Assembly: GCF_003205495.1 (NCBI RefSeq)
Contig: NZ_QJRX01000003.1
Span: 1 to 64,000, forward strand
Length of the DNA: 64,000 bases
Origin: Aquipseudomonas alcaligenes
Lineage (GTDB): Bacteria > Pseudomonadota > Gammaproteobacteria > Pseudomonadales > Pseudomonadaceae
Direction of reading: 5' to 3'
In this document: positions 17,638 through 26,793 of the stretch, piece after piece
Numbering within the stretch: the first letter of the stretch is position 1
Layout: each line of letters begins with the position of its first letter
Program-made: the position numbers and the translations under genes
Notes under the pieces: model-generated
Seen by the model: the letters and a program-made list of their open reading frames with translations, nothing else
Database searches by the model: none
Told to the model about the DNA's origin: nothing

Positions 17638-18906
17638 ATGGCCTTCCTCGCCCTCGGCATCAATCACAAGACCGCCTCGGTGGACGTCCGCGAACGCGTG
17701 GCCTTCACCCCCGAGCAGCTGGTCGAGGCCCTGCAGCAGCTCTGTCGCGTCACGCCCAGCCGCGAGGCGGCGATCCTCTCCACCTGCAACCGCAGCGAGC
17801 TGTACCTGGAGCAGGACCAGCTGTCCGCCGACGAAGTGCTGCGCTGGCTGGCCGAGTACCACCGCCTCAATCTCGATGAGCTGCGTGCCTGCGCCTACAT
17901 CCACCAGGACAACGACGCCGTGCGCCACATGATGCGCGTGGCCGCCGGGCTGGATTCGATGATCCTCGGCGAGCCGCAGATCCTCGGCCAGATGAAGTCC
18001 GCCTACGCCGTGGCGCGCGAGGCCGGCACCGTCGGTCCGCTGCTCGGTCGTCTGTTCCAGGCCACGTTCAGCACTGCCAAGACCGTGCGTACCGATACCG
18101 CCATCGGCGAAAACCCGGTGTCGGTGGCTTTCGCCGCCGTCAGCCTGGCCAAGCAGATCTTCGCCGACCTGCACCGCAGCCAGGCGCTGCTGATCGGCGC
18201 CGGCGAGACCATCAGCCTGGTCGCCCGCCACCTGCATGACCAGGGCGTGAAGCGCATCGTGGTGGCCAACCGCACCCTCGAGCGCGCCAGCCAGCTGGCC
18301 GAGCAGTTCGGCGCCCACGCCGTGTTGCTGGCCGACATCCCGCAGGAGCTGGCGCACAGCGATATCGTCATCAGCTCAACCGCCAGCCAGTTGCCGATCC
18401 TCGGCAAGGGCGCGGTGGAACGCGCACTCAAGCAGCGCAAGCACAAGCCCATGTTCATGGTCGACATCGCCGTGCCGCGCGATATCGAGCCGGAGGTGGG
18501 CGAGCTGGACGACGTGTACCTCTATACGGTGGACGATCTGCACGAGGTCATCGAGGAAAACCTCAAGAGCCGCCAGGGCGCCGCCCAGGCCGCCGAGGAG
18601 CTGGTGGCCGCCGGCGCCGAGGAGTTCATGCAGCGCCTGCGCGAGCTGGCCGCGGTGGACGTGCTCAAGGCCTACCGCCAGCAGGCCGAGCGCCTGCGCG
18701 ACGAGGAGCTGGCCAAGGCCCAGCGCCTGCTGGCCAACGGCAGCAGTGCCGAGGAAGTGCTGGCGCAGCTGGCCCGCGGCCTGACCAACAAGCTGCTGCA
18801 CGCGCCCAGCGTGCAGCTGAAGAAAATCTCCGCCGACGGTCGCTTCGAAGCGCTGGCCGTGGCCCAGGAACTCTTTGCCCTCGACGAGGGCCCGAGCAAG
18901 ACATGA
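17638..18906 (+). CDS. hemA: HemA, glutamyl-tRNA reductase
   Basis: This is the first committed enzyme of C5-pathway tetrapyrrole synthesis; it reduces Glu-tRNA(Glu) to glutamate-1-semialdehyde with NADPH. The 422-residue protein has the catalytic Cys in [11 protein letters not shown] (Cys near residue 50), [10 protein letters not shown] near 116, the NADPH site [16 protein letters not shown] near 185, and a C-terminal dimerisation helix. It leads a five-gene operon with prfA, prmC, moeB and murI, and the ATG of prfA overlaps its stop. Confidence 0.97.
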   Translation: MAFLALGINHKTASVDVRERVAFTPEQLVEALQQLCRVTPSREAAILSTCNRSELYLEQDQLSADEVLRWLAEYHRLNLDELRACAYIHQDNDAVRHMMRVAAGLDSMILGEPQILGQMKSAYAVAREAGTVGPLLGRLFQATFSTAKTVRTDTAIGENPVSVAFAAVSLAKQIFADLHRSQALLIGAGETISLVARHLHDQGVKRIVVANRTLERASQLAEQFGAHAVLLADIPQELAHSDIVISSTASQLPILGKGAVERALKQRKHKPMFMVDIAVPRDIEPEVGELDDVYLYTVDDLHEVIEENLKSRQGAAQAAEELVAAGAEEFMQRLRELAAVDVLKAYRQQAERLRDEELAKAQRLLANGSSAEEVLAQLARGLTNKLLHAPSVQLKKISADGRFEALAVAQELFALDEGPSKT

Positions 18907-19985
18907 AAGCCTCCCTGCTGAAGAAACTCGACATCCTCCACGACCGTTTCGAGGAGCTCACCGCGCTGCTCGGCGATGCCGAAGTGATCAGCGACCAGAA
19001 CCGTTTCCGCGCCTATTCCAAGGAGTACGCCGAGGTCGAGCCGGTGATCGTTGCCTACCGCGAGTTCCGCAAGACCCAGGGCGACCTCGAGGGCGCCCAG
19101 GCGCTGCTCAAGGACGGCGACCCGGAAATGCGCGAGATGGCCGAGGAGGAAGTGGCCCAGGCCAAGGAGGCCCTGGTCGCGCTGGAAGACCGCCTGCAGC
19201 GCATGCTGCTGCCCAAGGACCCCAACGACGGCCGCAACGTGTTCCTGGAAATCCGCGCCGGCACCGGTGGCGACGAGGCGGCGATCTTCTCCGGCGACCT
19301 GTTCCGCATGTACTCGCGCTACGCCGAGCGCCAGGGCTGGCGGGTCGAGATTCTCTCGGAAAACCTCGGCGAGCACGGTGGCTATAAAGAAGTCATCAGC
19401 CGGGTGGAGGGCGACAACGTCTACGCCAAGCTCAAGTTCGAGTCCGGCGCCCACCGCGTGCAGCGCGTGCCGGAGACCGAGTCGCAGGGGCGCATCCACA
19501 CCTCGGCCTGCACCGTCGCCGTGCTGCCGGAGCCGGACGAGCAGCAGGCCATCGAGATCAACCCGGCCGACCTGCGCGTGGACACCTACCGCGCCTCCGG
19601 TGCCGGCGGCCAGCATGTGAACAAGACCGACTCGGCGATCCGCATCACCCACCTGCCCACCGGCATCGTCGTCGAGTGCCAGGAGGAGCGTTCGCAGCAC
19701 AAGAACCGCGCCAAGGCCATGGCCTGGCTGGCGGCCAAGCTGCAGGACCAGCAGGACGCCGCCGCGCACAAGGAAATCAGCGAGACCCGTCGCCTGCTGG
19801 TGGGCTCCGGCGACCGCTCCGAGCGCATCCGCACCTACAACTTCCCGCAGGGCCGGGTCACCGACCACCGCATCAACCTGACCCTGTATTCGCTGAACGA
19901 AGTGTTGGGCGGGGCGGTGGAGCAGGTGATCGAACCGCTGCTGCAGGAATACCAGGCCGACCAGCTGGCGGCCCTGGGCGACTGA
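18903..19985 (+). CDS. prfA: PrfA, peptide chain release factor 1
   Basis: RF1 reads UAA and UAG and triggers peptide release. The 360-residue protein carries the GGQ motif in [16 protein letters not shown] near residue 230 and the codon-recognition PxT tripeptide as P-E-T in [15 protein letters not shown] (E. coli has P-A-T at this spot). The conserved segment [15 protein letters not shown] is present. The start overlaps the hemA stop by 4 nt, and PrmC, which methylates the GGQ glutamine, is encoded next. Confidence 0.97.
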   Translation: MKASLLKKLDILHDRFEELTALLGDAEVISDQNRFRAYSKEYAEVEPVIVAYREFRKTQGDLEGAQALLKDGDPEMREMAEEEVAQAKEALVALEDRLQRMLLPKDPNDGRNVFLEIRAGTGGDEAAIFSGDLFRMYSRYAERQGWRVEILSENLGEHGGYKEVISRVEGDNVYAKLKFESGAHRVQRVPETESQGRIHTSACTVAVLPEPDEQQAIEINPADLRVDTYRASGAGGQHVNKTDSAIRITHLPTGIVVECQEERSQHKNRAKAMAWLAAKLQDQQDAAAHKEISETRRLLVGSGDRSERIRTYNFPQGRVTDHRINLTLYSLNEVLGGAVEQVIEPLLQEYQADQLAALGD

Positions 19986-19989
19986 CCGC

Positions 19990-20820
19990 ATGCCGAGCCT
20001 CGCCGCGCTGCTGGACCAGGCCGAACTGCCGGACTCGCCGACGGCGCGGCTGGATGCCGAGCTGCTGCTGGCCGCCGCCCTGGGCAAGCCGCGCAGCTAC
20101 CTGCGCACCTGGCCCGAGCACGAGCCGGGCGCCGAACAGCTGGCCGCCTTCGCCGCCCTGCTCGAACGCCGCCGCGCCGGCGAGCCGGTGGCCTACATCC
20201 TCGGCCACCAGGGCTTCTGGAGCCTGGACCTGGAAGTCGCGCCGCACACCCTGATTCCCCGTCCCGATACCGAACTGCTGGTGGAGACCGCCCTGCAGCT
20301 GGCGCCGGCCACCCCGTTGCGGGTGCTCGACCTGGGCACCGGCAGCGGCGCCATCGCCCTGGCCCTGGCCAGCGAGCGCGGCGGCTGGCAGGTGACCGGG
20401 GTGGACCGCATCGCCGAGGCGGTGGCGCTGGCCGAGCGCAATCGCCAGCGCCTGGGGCTGACCAATGCCGTGTTCCGCCAGAGCAGCTGGTTCGACGGCC
20501 TGGCCGGCGAGCGCTTCGGCCTGATCCTGAGCAATCCGCCCTATATCGCCGCTAGCGACCGCCACCTGGGCGAGGGCGATGTGCGCTTCGAGCCGCTCAG
20601 TGCCCTGGTGGCCGGCGCCGACGGCCTGGACGATATCCGCCAGATCGTCACCCAGGCGCCGCAGCACCTGGAAGCCGGCAGCTGGCTGCTGCTGGAGCAT
20701 GGCTACGATCAGGCCGCGGCGGTGCGCGGGTTGCTCGCCGCCGCCGGTTTCACCCGCGTGGACAGCCGTCGCGACCTGGGCGGTCACGAGCGCATTTCCC
20801 TGGGGCAATGGCCGGCATGA
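19990..20820 (+). CDS. prmC: PrmC, release-factor glutamine methyltransferase
   Basis: PrmC methylates the Gln of the GGQ motif in RF1 and RF2 using S-adenosylmethionine. The 276-residue protein has an N-terminal helical domain (about 1-80), the SAM motif [17 protein letters not shown] near residue 113 and the catalytic NPPY in LSNPPYIAA near 178. It starts 4 nt behind prfA, which is its substrate gene, and its stop overlaps the moeB start. Confidence 0.96.
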   Translation: MPSLAALLDQAELPDSPTARLDAELLLAAALGKPRSYLRTWPEHEPGAEQLAAFAALLERRRAGEPVAYILGHQGFWSLDLEVAPHTLIPRPDTELLVETALQLAPATPLRVLDLGTGSGAIALALASERGGWQVTGVDRIAEAVALAERNRQRLGLTNAVFRQSSWFDGLAGERFGLILSNPPYIAASDRHLGEGDVRFEPLSALVAGADGLDDIRQIVTQAPQHLEAGSWLLLEHGYDQAAAVRGLLAAAGFTRVDSRRDLGGHERISLGQWPA

Positions 20821-21578
20821 CGATGGAACTCAACGACGACGAGCTGCTGCGCTACAGCCGGCAGATCCTCCTGCCGCAGATCGACGTGGCCGGGCAGCTC
20901 AGGCTGAAACAGAGCCGCGTGCTGATAGTCGGGCTCGGCGGCCTGGGTTCGCCGGTGGCCCTGTACCTGGCGGCCGCCGGGGTCGGCGAGCTGCACCTGG
21001 CGGACTTCGACAGCGTCGACCTGACCAACCTGCAGCGCCAGGTGCTGCACGACAGCACGCAGATCGGTGCCAGCAAAGTGGATTCGGCCATGGCCCGTCT
21101 GTCCGCCATCAATCCGCAGATCGCCCTGGTGCCGCACCGCACGGCGCTGGACGAGGATTCCCTGGCCGCCGCCGTTGCCGCGGTGGACCTGGTGCTGGAC
21201 TGCTCGGACAACTTCACCACCCGCGAGGCGGTCAACGCCGCCTGCGTGGCCGCCGGCAAGCCGCTGGTGTCCGGCGCGGCGATCCGCCTGGAAGGCCAGC
21301 TCGCCGTGTTCGACCCGCGCGACGCGACCAGCCCCTGCTATCACTGCCTATATGGCCACGGCAGCGAGGCCGAACTGACCTGCAGCGAGGCCGGCGTGGT
21401 CGGGCCGCTGGTGGGCCTGGTCGGCAGCCTGCAGGCGCTGGAGGCGCTCAAGCTGCTGGCCGGTTTCGGCGAGCCGCTGGTGGGCCGCCTGCTGCTGATC
21501 GACGCCCTCGGTTCACGCTTTCGCGAGCTGCGGGTCAAGCGCGATCCGGCCTGCAGTGTGTGCGGAGCGCGGCCATGA
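20817..21578 (+). CDS. moeB: MoeB/ThiF-type adenylyltransferase
   Basis: This E1-like enzyme activates the C-terminal Gly of MoaD (or ThiS/CysO-type proteins) by adenylation. The protein of about 253 residues has the nucleotide-binding [18 protein letters not shown] near residue 35, two zinc-binding Cys pairs (CYHC near 177 and CSVC near 247), and the conserved [11 protein letters not shown] chose ATG 20817, which overlaps the prmC stop (ATGA) and has a GGGG site upstream; ATG 20808 is too close to that site, and 20823 is also possible. Confidence 0.9.
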   Translation: MTMELNDDELLRYSRQILLPQIDVAGQLRLKQSRVLIVGLGGLGSPVALYLAAAGVGELHLADFDSVDLTNLQRQVLHDSTQIGASKVDSAMARLSAINPQIALVPHRTALDEDSLAAAVAAVDLVLDCSDNFTTREAVNAACVAAGKPLVSGAAIRLEGQLAVFDPRDATSPCYHCLYGHGSEAELTCSEAGVVGPLVGLVGSLQALEALKLLAGFGEPLVGRLLLIDALGSRFRELRVKRDPACSVCGARP

Positions 21579-22366
21579 GCCAGGCACCGATCGGCGTGTT
21601 CGACTCCGGCGTCGGTGGCCTCTCGGTGCTGCGCGAGATCCGCGCGCGGCTGCCGCACGAGTCGCTGCTGTACGTGGCCGACAGCGGCCATGTGCCCTAC
21701 GGCGAGAAGAGCGCGGAGTTCATCCGCGAACGCAGCCAGCACATCGCCGAGTTTCTCCTGGGGCAGGGCGCCAAGGCGCTGGTGCTGGCCTGCAACACCG
21801 CCACCGCGGCGGCGGTGGCCGAGCTGCGCGCGCGCTACCCCGAGCTGCCCATCGTCGGCATGGAGCCGGCGGTGAAGCCGGCGGCGGCGGCTACCCGCAG
21901 CGGCGTGGTCGGCGTGCTGGCCACCACCGGCACCTTGAAGAGCGCCAAGTTCGCCGCCCTGCTGGATCGCTTCGCCAGCGACGTGCGGGTGATCACCCAG
22001 CCCTGCCCGGGGCTGGTCGAGCAGATCGAGGCTGGTGAGCTGGACAGCCCGCGCACCCGCGCACTGCTGCAGGGCTGGGTCGAGCCGCTGCTGGCCGAGG
22101 GCTGCGACACGCTGATCCTTGGCTGCACCCACTACCCCTTCATCAAGCCGTTGCTGCGCGAGCTGGTGCCGGATGCGGTCAGCCTGGTGGATACCGGCGC
22201 GGCGGTGGCGCGGCACCTGCAGCGCCTGCTGGAGCAGCGCCGCTTGCTGGCCGAGGAGGGCACGCGGGCCCGCGCGCGGTTCTGGTCCAGTGGCACGCCG
22301 CAGAGCCTGGCCGGCGTCCTGCCGCTGCTTTGGGGCGAAGCCTGCGCGGTGCAGCCGCTGCCCTGA
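21575..22366 (+). CDS. murI: MurI, glutamate racemase
   Basis: MurI makes D-glutamate for peptidoglycan. The 263-residue protein shows [14 protein letters not shown] at the N-terminus and the two catalytic cysteines in ACNTATAAA (near 74) and GCTHYPF (near 185). Its ATG at 21575 overlaps the moeB stop (ATGA). It ends the hemA operon; no clear intrinsic terminator follows before pagL. Confidence 0.96.
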   Translation: MSQAPIGVFDSGVGGLSVLREIRARLPHESLLYVADSGHVPYGEKSAEFIRERSQHIAEFLLGQGAKALVLACNTATAAAVAELRARYPELPIVGMEPAVKPAAAATRSGVVGVLATTGTLKSAKFAALLDRFASDVRVITQPCPGLVEQIEAGELDSPRTRALLQGWVEPLLAEGCDTLILGCTHYPFIKPLLRELVPDAVSLVDTGAAVARHLQRLLEQRRLLAEEGTRARARFWSSGTPQSLAGVLPLLWGEACAVQPLP

Positions 22367-22392
22367 ATTTTGCTTTTGGTCGGCTTTCCCTG

Positions 22393-22407
22393 AGAACCCT
22401 GGGTTCT
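22393..22407. promoter_or_regulatory. 15-bp palindrome upstream of pagL
   Basis: AGAACCCTGGGTTCT is a perfect inverted repeat about a central T. It directly abuts TATACT (22408-22413), a possible -10 box for pagL, and lies about 54 nt before the pagL start. The lack of a loop and T-tract argues against a terminator and for an operator, but the regulator is unknown. Confidence 0.4.
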
Positions 22408-22460
22408 ATACTCTCTGTACTGTCATAACGCCGTTACCTTCCAGTACAGGATGTAGAAGA

Positions 22461-22973
22461 ATGCAGAAGATCCTTTCTCTGGCCGCCGCTGCGGCCCTGG
22501 CAATGGGGAGCCTGTCCGCCCAGGCCGTCGACTTCACCGCCGCCATCGGCCAGACCGGCGACTCGACCATGGTCTATCGCCTCGGTGCGCAATGGGACTG
22601 GAACACCAGCTGGTGGCAGAGCGACACCGGGCGCCTGACCGGCTACTGGGACGCCGGCTACAGCTACTGGGACGGCGACGAGACGGCCAGCAACCACAGC
22701 CTGTCGTTCAGCCCGGTGTTCGTCTACGAATTCGCCGGCGAGACGGTGCGCCCCTACATCGAGGCCGGTATCGGCGTGGCCTTCTTCGAGAGCACCGAAC
22801 TGGAGGACAACGACCTCGGCTCCTCCTTCCAGTTCGAGGACCGCATCGGCGCTGGCCTGCGCTTCTCCGGGCAGGAAGTCGGCATCCGCGCCATCCACTA
22901 CTCCAACCTCGGCATCAAGCAGCCCAACGACGGCGTCGAGGCCTATACCCTGCATTACCGCACCAGCTTCTAA
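22461..22973 (+). CDS. pagL: PagL-type lipid A 3-O-deacylase
   Basis: This outer-membrane beta-barrel enzyme removes the 3-O-acyl chain of lipid A. The 170-residue precursor has a signal peptide (about 1-22, ending AQA) and alternating amphipathic strands. The PagL catalytic triad is visible: His146 and Ser148 in IHYSN, and Glu160 in NDGVE, the same spacing as in P. aeruginosa PagL. Expression may be governed by the palindrome and TATACT box just upstream. It follows murI as in PAO1. Confidence 0.9.
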   Translation: MQKILSLAAAAALAMGSLSAQAVDFTAAIGQTGDSTMVYRLGAQWDWNTSWWQSDTGRLTGYWDAGYSYWDGDETASNHSLSFSPVFVYEFAGETVRPYIEAGIGVAFFESTELEDNDLGSSFQFEDRIGAGLRFSGQEVGIRAIHYSNLGIKQPNDGVEAYTLHYRTSF

Positions 22974-22987
22974 GCGTGCTGTTCGCC

Positions 22988-23012
22988 AAAGCCGGGCCCG
23001 GGCCCGGCTTTT
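22988..23012. terminator. bidirectional terminator between pagL and the GlxA-type regulator
   Basis: AAAGCCGGGCCC (22988-22999) and GGGCCCGGCTTT (23000-23011) form a perfect 24-bp palindrome, followed by T runs on both strands. It ends one base before the stop codon of the convergent regulator gene. Confidence 0.8.
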
Positions 23013-23963
23013 TCATGCCTGGCGCAGGCGTTTGCGGAAGGCGCCCGGTGTCTCGCCGCACAGCTGCTTGAACAGCTTGGCGAAGGTGGCGCGGTCGGCG
23101 TAGCCGACCTGCGCGGCGACCTGCTCCAGCGAGTGCGCGGGGTTGCGCAGGGCATGCTGCGCGGCGCCGATGCGCAGGCGCTGCAGGTAGTCGTTGGGCG
23201 TCAGCCCGGTGGCCGCCTTGAAGCGCCGCAGCAGGGTGCGGGTGGAGCAGTTGGCGCGTGCGGCGAGGCTCGCCAGGTCGATGGGCTCGGCGTGGTGCAG
23301 GGCCATCCAGCGCAAGAGCGGGGCCAGCTGGGCATCGTCCTGGCCATTGTCCGGCAGTAGCGGGGTGAAGCGCAGCTGGCTGCCGCGCTGGCGCTCTACC
23401 ACCAGGGCATTGGCCACCTGTTGCGCCAGCCAGTCGCCGGCGTGCAGGGCGATCAGCTGCAGGCACAGGTCGAGCCCGGCCTGGGCGCCGCCGGAACAGA
23501 AGCGGTTGCCGTCCGCGGTGAACAGCGCGTCGATCTGCAAACGTACCCGCGGGTAGCGCTGGCGGAACTGCTGCGCCAGGGCCCAGTGGGTGGTGGCGAG
23601 GCGCCCGTCCAGCTGGCCGGCGGCGGCCAGCAGGCAGGCGCTGCTGCACAGGCTGGCCAGCTGCTGTTCCGGCGGCCGCGTGGCCAGCCAGGCGAGCAGG
23701 GCGGCGTTGCCCTCCAGGGTGCGCTGCAGCGCGCTGCCGGTGGCGGGGATCAGCAGCAGTGCGGCGCCCTCGGCCAGCTCCAGGCCGCCGTCCACCCGCA
23801 CTTCGGCCAGGCCCAGATCCACCGGCCGGCCATCCGCGCTGACGCGCAGCAGTTCGAACAGCGTCGCGCCGGCCAGCTGGTTGGCCAGGCGAAAGGTATC
23901 CAGGGCCTGGCTCAGGCTGGACAGCACGGTCAGCGGGCAGACGTACAGGGCGATGCGAATCAT
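23013..23963 (-). CDS. GlxA-family AraC-type transcriptional regulator
   Basis: This 316-residue regulator has an N-terminal DJ-1/PfpI (class I glutamine amidotransferase-like) domain (about 1-170, with CSSACLLAAAG as nucleophile-elbow region) and a C-terminal AraC double helix-turn-helix (about 215-316: LASLAARANCSTRTLLRRFK and VAAQVGYADRATFAKLFK). Relatives sense amino acids or quaternary amines. It may control the divergent NTF2-like gene at 24059, but this is inference. Confidence 0.85.
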   Translation of the reverse strand: MIRIALYVCPLTVLSSLSQALDTFRLANQLAGATLFELLRVSADGRPVDLGLAEVRVDGGLELAEGAALLLIPATGSALQRTLEGNAALLAWLATRPPEQQLASLCSSACLLAAAGQLDGRLATTHWALAQQFRQRYPRVRLQIDALFTADGNRFCSGGAQAGLDLCLQLIALHAGDWLAQQVANALVVERQRGSQLRFTPLLPDNGQDDAQLAPLLRWMALHHAEPIDLASLAARANCSTRTLLRRFKAATGLTPNDYLQRLRIGAAQHALRNPAHSLEQVAAQVGYADRATFAKLFKQLCGETPGAFRKRLRQA

Positions 23964-24058
23964 GTGGCGATTATTGCCACAAAGTTGTCTTCATCGCCAA
24001 TCGCTGTCGCTCACCCGCGCGGCCATACTCTGCCCATTCCCACCCGGAGCAGCGCCCC

Positions 24059-24529
24059 ATGGCCCATCCCAATGCCGAACTGATCGACCGTTTCTACCAG
24101 GCCTTCCAGAGGCTCGATGCCGAGGCCATGGCCGCCTGCTACGCCGCCGACGTGCGCTTCTCCGACCCGGCCTTCCGCGACTTGCGTGGCCGCGACGCCG
24201 GCGACATGTGGCGCATGCTCTGCGCGCGCGCCAAGGACTTTTCGCTGAGCTACGAGGTGCTCGAGGCCGACGACCAGCAGGGCCGCGCGCGCTGGGTGGC
24301 GAACTACCTGTTCAGCGCCACCGGGCGCACGGTGGAGAACCATATCGAGGCGAGCTTCCGCTTCGCGGACGGCAAGATCGTCGAGCACCACGATCACTTC
24401 GACCTGTGGCGCTGGATGCGTCAGGCGCTGGGGGCCAAGGGCCTGCTGCTGGGCTGGCTGGCGCCGGTGCAGGCGGCGGTGGGCAAGCAGGCCATGGCCG
24501 GGCTGCGCGCCTGGCAGGCCGGGCGCTGA
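24059..24529 (+). CDS. SnoaL/NTF2-like cone-fold protein
   Basis: This 156-residue protein begins with the SnoaL-like pattern LIDRFYQAFQRLDAEAMAACYA and continues with F-S-D-P-A-F-R-D-L-R-G, NHIEASFRFADGKIVEHHDHFD and a C-terminal helix with hydrophobic stretches. The fold binds small hydrophobic ligands, and some members are isomerases or hydrolases. No catalytic assignment is possible. It lies 95 nt from, and divergent to, the GlxA-type regulator. Confidence 0.8.
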   Translation: MAHPNAELIDRFYQAFQRLDAEAMAACYAADVRFSDPAFRDLRGRDAGDMWRMLCARAKDFSLSYEVLEADDQQGRARWVANYLFSATGRTVENHIEASFRFADGKIVEHHDHFDLWRWMRQALGAKGLLLGWLAPVQAAVGKQAMAGLRAWQAGR

Positions 24530-24568
24530 CTGGGTAAGCTCGGCAGCCATCCATTGTGCCGCCGAGCC

Positions 24569-24853
24569 ATGACCGATACTCCGCCCGCCAAACCCTGGTT
24601 CGTCTACCTGGTCCGCGCCGAAAGCGGTGCGCTCTACTGTGGCATCAGCGACGATCCGCAGCGGCGCTTCGAGCAGCATCGCAGCGGCAGAGGCGCGCGC
24701 TTTTTCCATTCCAGCCCGGCGCGGGCGCTGGTGTATGTCGAGGAATGCGCCGACAAGAGCGCCGCGCTGCGCCGCGAGATCGCCATTAAGCGCCTGAAGA
24801 AGGCGGCCAAGGAGGCCTTGATAGGTGCGCTGGATGGGCCGTCATCAGGTTGA
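24569..24853 (+). CDS. GIY-YIG domain protein, UPF0213 (YhbQ) type
   Basis: This 94-residue single-domain GIY-YIG protein has the core strands FVYLVRA (VYL as the GIY equivalent) and LYCGISDD (YCG as the YIG equivalent), Arg in DPQRRFEQH, and a catalytic Glu in the later segment LRREIAIK. The family is thought to be DNA-acting, but its cellular role is poorly known. ATG 24569 is preferred; a GTG at 24554 would add five residues. Confidence 0.85.
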   Translation: MTDTPPAKPWFVYLVRAESGALYCGISDDPQRRFEQHRSGRGARFFHSSPARALVYVEECADKSAALRREIAIKRLKKAAKEALIGALDGPSSG

Positions 24854-24923
24854 AGGGGTAGGCCGTGGCGCCGCCTGCGGCTAAGCTGCGGCCTCGTCTT
24901 TTCAACTGCCGCGGAGTCCCGCC

Positions 24924-25859
24924 ATGTCCGAACTCATCCTGCACCACTACGACGCCTCGCCCTTCGCCGAGAAGGCCCGCCTGATGTTGGGCTTCAAGCA
25001 GCTGTCGTGGCGCTCGGTGGAGATCCCGCGGATCATGCCCAAGCCGGATCTGACCGCGCTCACTGGCGGCTACCGCAAGACCCCGGTGCTGCAGGTCGGC
25101 GCCGACATCTACTGCGACACCGCGCTGATCGCCCGTCGCCTGGAGGCCGAGAAGGCCACGCCGAGCCTGTTCCCCGAAGGCCAGGAGTTCGTCGCCGCGA
25201 GCTTCGCCCAGTGGGCAGACGCGGTGGTGTTCCAACACGCGGTGACCCTGGTGTTCCAGCCGGAATCCATCGCCGTGCGCATGGGCAAGCTGCCGCCGGC
25301 GGCGCAGCAGGCCTTCGTCGCCGATCGTGCCGCGCTGTTCGCCGGTGGTAGCGCCAGCCGCCTGCCGGCCGCGCAGGCCAAGCTGCAGTGGCCGGTGCTG
25401 ATGGCGCGCCTGCAACAGCAGCTGGCGCGCGAGGAGGGTGACTTCCTGTGCGGCGAGCCGTCGATCGCCGACTTCGCCATGGCCCATCCGCTGTGGTTCC
25501 TCAAGGGCACCCACGTCACCGCGCCGCTGGTCGACGACTACCCGGAAGTGGCGGCCTGGCTCGGCCGCGTGCTCGGCTTCGGGCATGGCGCGCACAGCCC
25601 GCTGAGCAGCGAGGAGGCCATCGCCATCGCCCGCGCGGCGACGCCTGCGGCGCTGCCGGAGGAAGACTGCAGCCAGGCGCTGGGCTTCCAGGTCGGCCAG
25701 CAGGTCAGCGTGGCGGCGACCGACTACGGCGTCGATCCGGTGCAGGGCGAGCTGCTCTGCGTGTCGGACGAGAGCATTATCCTGCGCCGTCAGGACGAGC
25801 GCGCCGGTACTGTGCATGTGCACTTCCCGCGCCTGGGCTTCAGCCTGACGGCGGTCTGA
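24924..25859 (+). CDS. Glutathione S-transferase-like protein
   Basis: This 311-residue protein has an N-terminal thioredoxin-like GST domain (ILHHYDASPFAEKARLMLGF, cis-Pro in KTPVLQVG, then YCDTALIARRLE) and an all-helical C-terminal domain (about 85-220, GEPSIADFAMAHPLWF). An unusual extra 80-residue tail (about 230-311) follows; it looks like a small beta domain and ends VHVHFPRLGFSLTAV. Glutathione conjugation has not been shown for such long forms. Confidence 0.85.
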   Translation: MSELILHHYDASPFAEKARLMLGFKQLSWRSVEIPRIMPKPDLTALTGGYRKTPVLQVGADIYCDTALIARRLEAEKATPSLFPEGQEFVAASFAQWADAVVFQHAVTLVFQPESIAVRMGKLPPAAQQAFVADRAALFAGGSASRLPAAQAKLQWPVLMARLQQQLAREEGDFLCGEPSIADFAMAHPLWFLKGTHVTAPLVDDYPEVAAWLGRVLGFGHGAHSPLSSEEAIAIARAATPAALPEEDCSQALGFQVGQQVSVAATDYGVDPVQGELLCVSDESIILRRQDERAGTVHVHFPRLGFSLTAV

Positions 25860-25878
25860 GGCTGCGCGAGCGCTGCAC

Positions 25879-25906
25879 GAACGCCCGGCACCGCCGGGCG
25901 TTTTCG
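25879..25906 (+). terminator. terminator after the GST-like gene
   Basis: AACGCCCGGC (25880-25889) and GCCGGGCGTT (25893-25902) form a 10-bp stem with a 3-nt loop, followed by TTCGTT. Confidence 0.82.
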
Positions 25907-25924
25907 TTGGGGTGGCCAGATGGC

Positions 25925-25983
25925 GTAGCCCGGATGCAGTCCGGGAAGCAGGCGACTCCGCTCCCGGATTGCATCCGGGCTAC
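25925..25983. repeat. REP-like palindrome GTAGCCCGGATGC, copy 1
   Basis: A 59-bp near-perfect inverted repeat: GTAGCCCGGATGCAGTCCGG, a central AAGCAGGCGACTCCGCT, then CCGGATTGCATCCGGGCTAC. The same element is found at 42689-42746 and 59058-59117. The right end supplies the TAG stop of the minus-strand PPK2-like gene. Confidence 0.85.
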
Positions 25984-26789
25984 AGCAGGTCGGCGGCGGA
26001 GAAGGGCGGCGGGTTGTCCGGCCAGCTGAGGTCGAGGCGTTCCAGCTCGCGGGCCAGCAGGCTGGCCACCAGCCAGTCGCGCAGCCAGCGCTGTTCGGCG
26101 GGGATCACATACCAGGGCGCGGCCGCCGTATGGCTGGCCGCCAGCAGCGCGCTCCAGCGCGCCTGGCGCAGGTCGAATTCGCGGTACGCCTGCAGGTCGC
26201 TGGGGTGCAGCTTCCAGCGCTTCTCCGGGCGCTGCAAACGGCTCAGAAGGCGCAGTCGCTGCTCGTCACGGGAGATGTGCAGGTAGCATTTGAGCGGATG
26301 CAGGTGACGCGCCGGCCACTCGGCCTCGAAGGCGCGCAGCTCGTGCAGGCGGCCGGGCAGTTCGTCTGCGCTGCATAGGCCATCGAGCGGGTCGCAGATC
26401 AGCGCCTCGTAGTGGCTGCGGTTGAACACGCCGAGCAGGCCGGGGCCGGGCAGGCGCTGGCGATAACGCAGCAGGAAGTGCTGGCGCTGCTCCTCGGCGC
26501 TCGGCTGGTGGAAGTCGTGGATGCTCAGGCCCTGCGGGTCGAAGGCATTGAGCACGCGGCGGATCAGGCTGTCCTTGCCGGAGCAGTCCGGGCCCTGCAA
26601 CACCAGCAGCAGGGCCTCGCGACGATTGGCCCAGAGCATGCGCTGGCGCTCGTTGAGCCAAGGGCGCAAGGCGGCCAGGGCCTGTTGCCCCTGGAGCTTG
26701 TCCAGGCCGAAGTCGCGCGCCGGATCGCCCGCCAGCGGCGCGTCCACGTCGCACAGGCAGGCGTCGAGCACGGCATCGGCCAGGCGCAT
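25980..26789 (-). CDS. PPK2-family polyphosphate kinase-like protein
   Basis: This 269-residue P-loop kinase of the PPK2 family uses polyphosphate to phosphorylate nucleotides. Walker A is LQGPDCSGKDS (about 65-75) and the Walker B-like segment is FNRSHYE (about 120), the form I associate with class III PPK2s; the canonical form is FDRSWYN, as in the second PPK2 at 53846. Which nucleotide it uses cannot be read from sequence. It begins 4 nt behind yejK and is probably cotranscribed. Its TAG stop lies inside the REP-like repeat. Confidence 0.82.
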   Translation of the reverse strand: MRLADAVLDACLCDVDAPLAGDPARDFGLDKLQGQQALAALRPWLNERQRMLWANRREALLLVLQGPDCSGKDSLIRRVLNAFDPQGLSIHDFHQPSAEEQRQHFLLRYRQRLPGPGLLGVFNRSHYEALICDPLDGLCSADELPGRLHELRAFEAEWPARHLHPLKCYLHISRDEQRLRLLSRLQRPEKRWKLHPSDLQAYREFDLRQARWSALLAASHTAAAPWYVIPAEQRWLRDWLVASLLARELERLDLSWPDNPPPFSAADLL

Positions 26790-26793
26790 GGGC

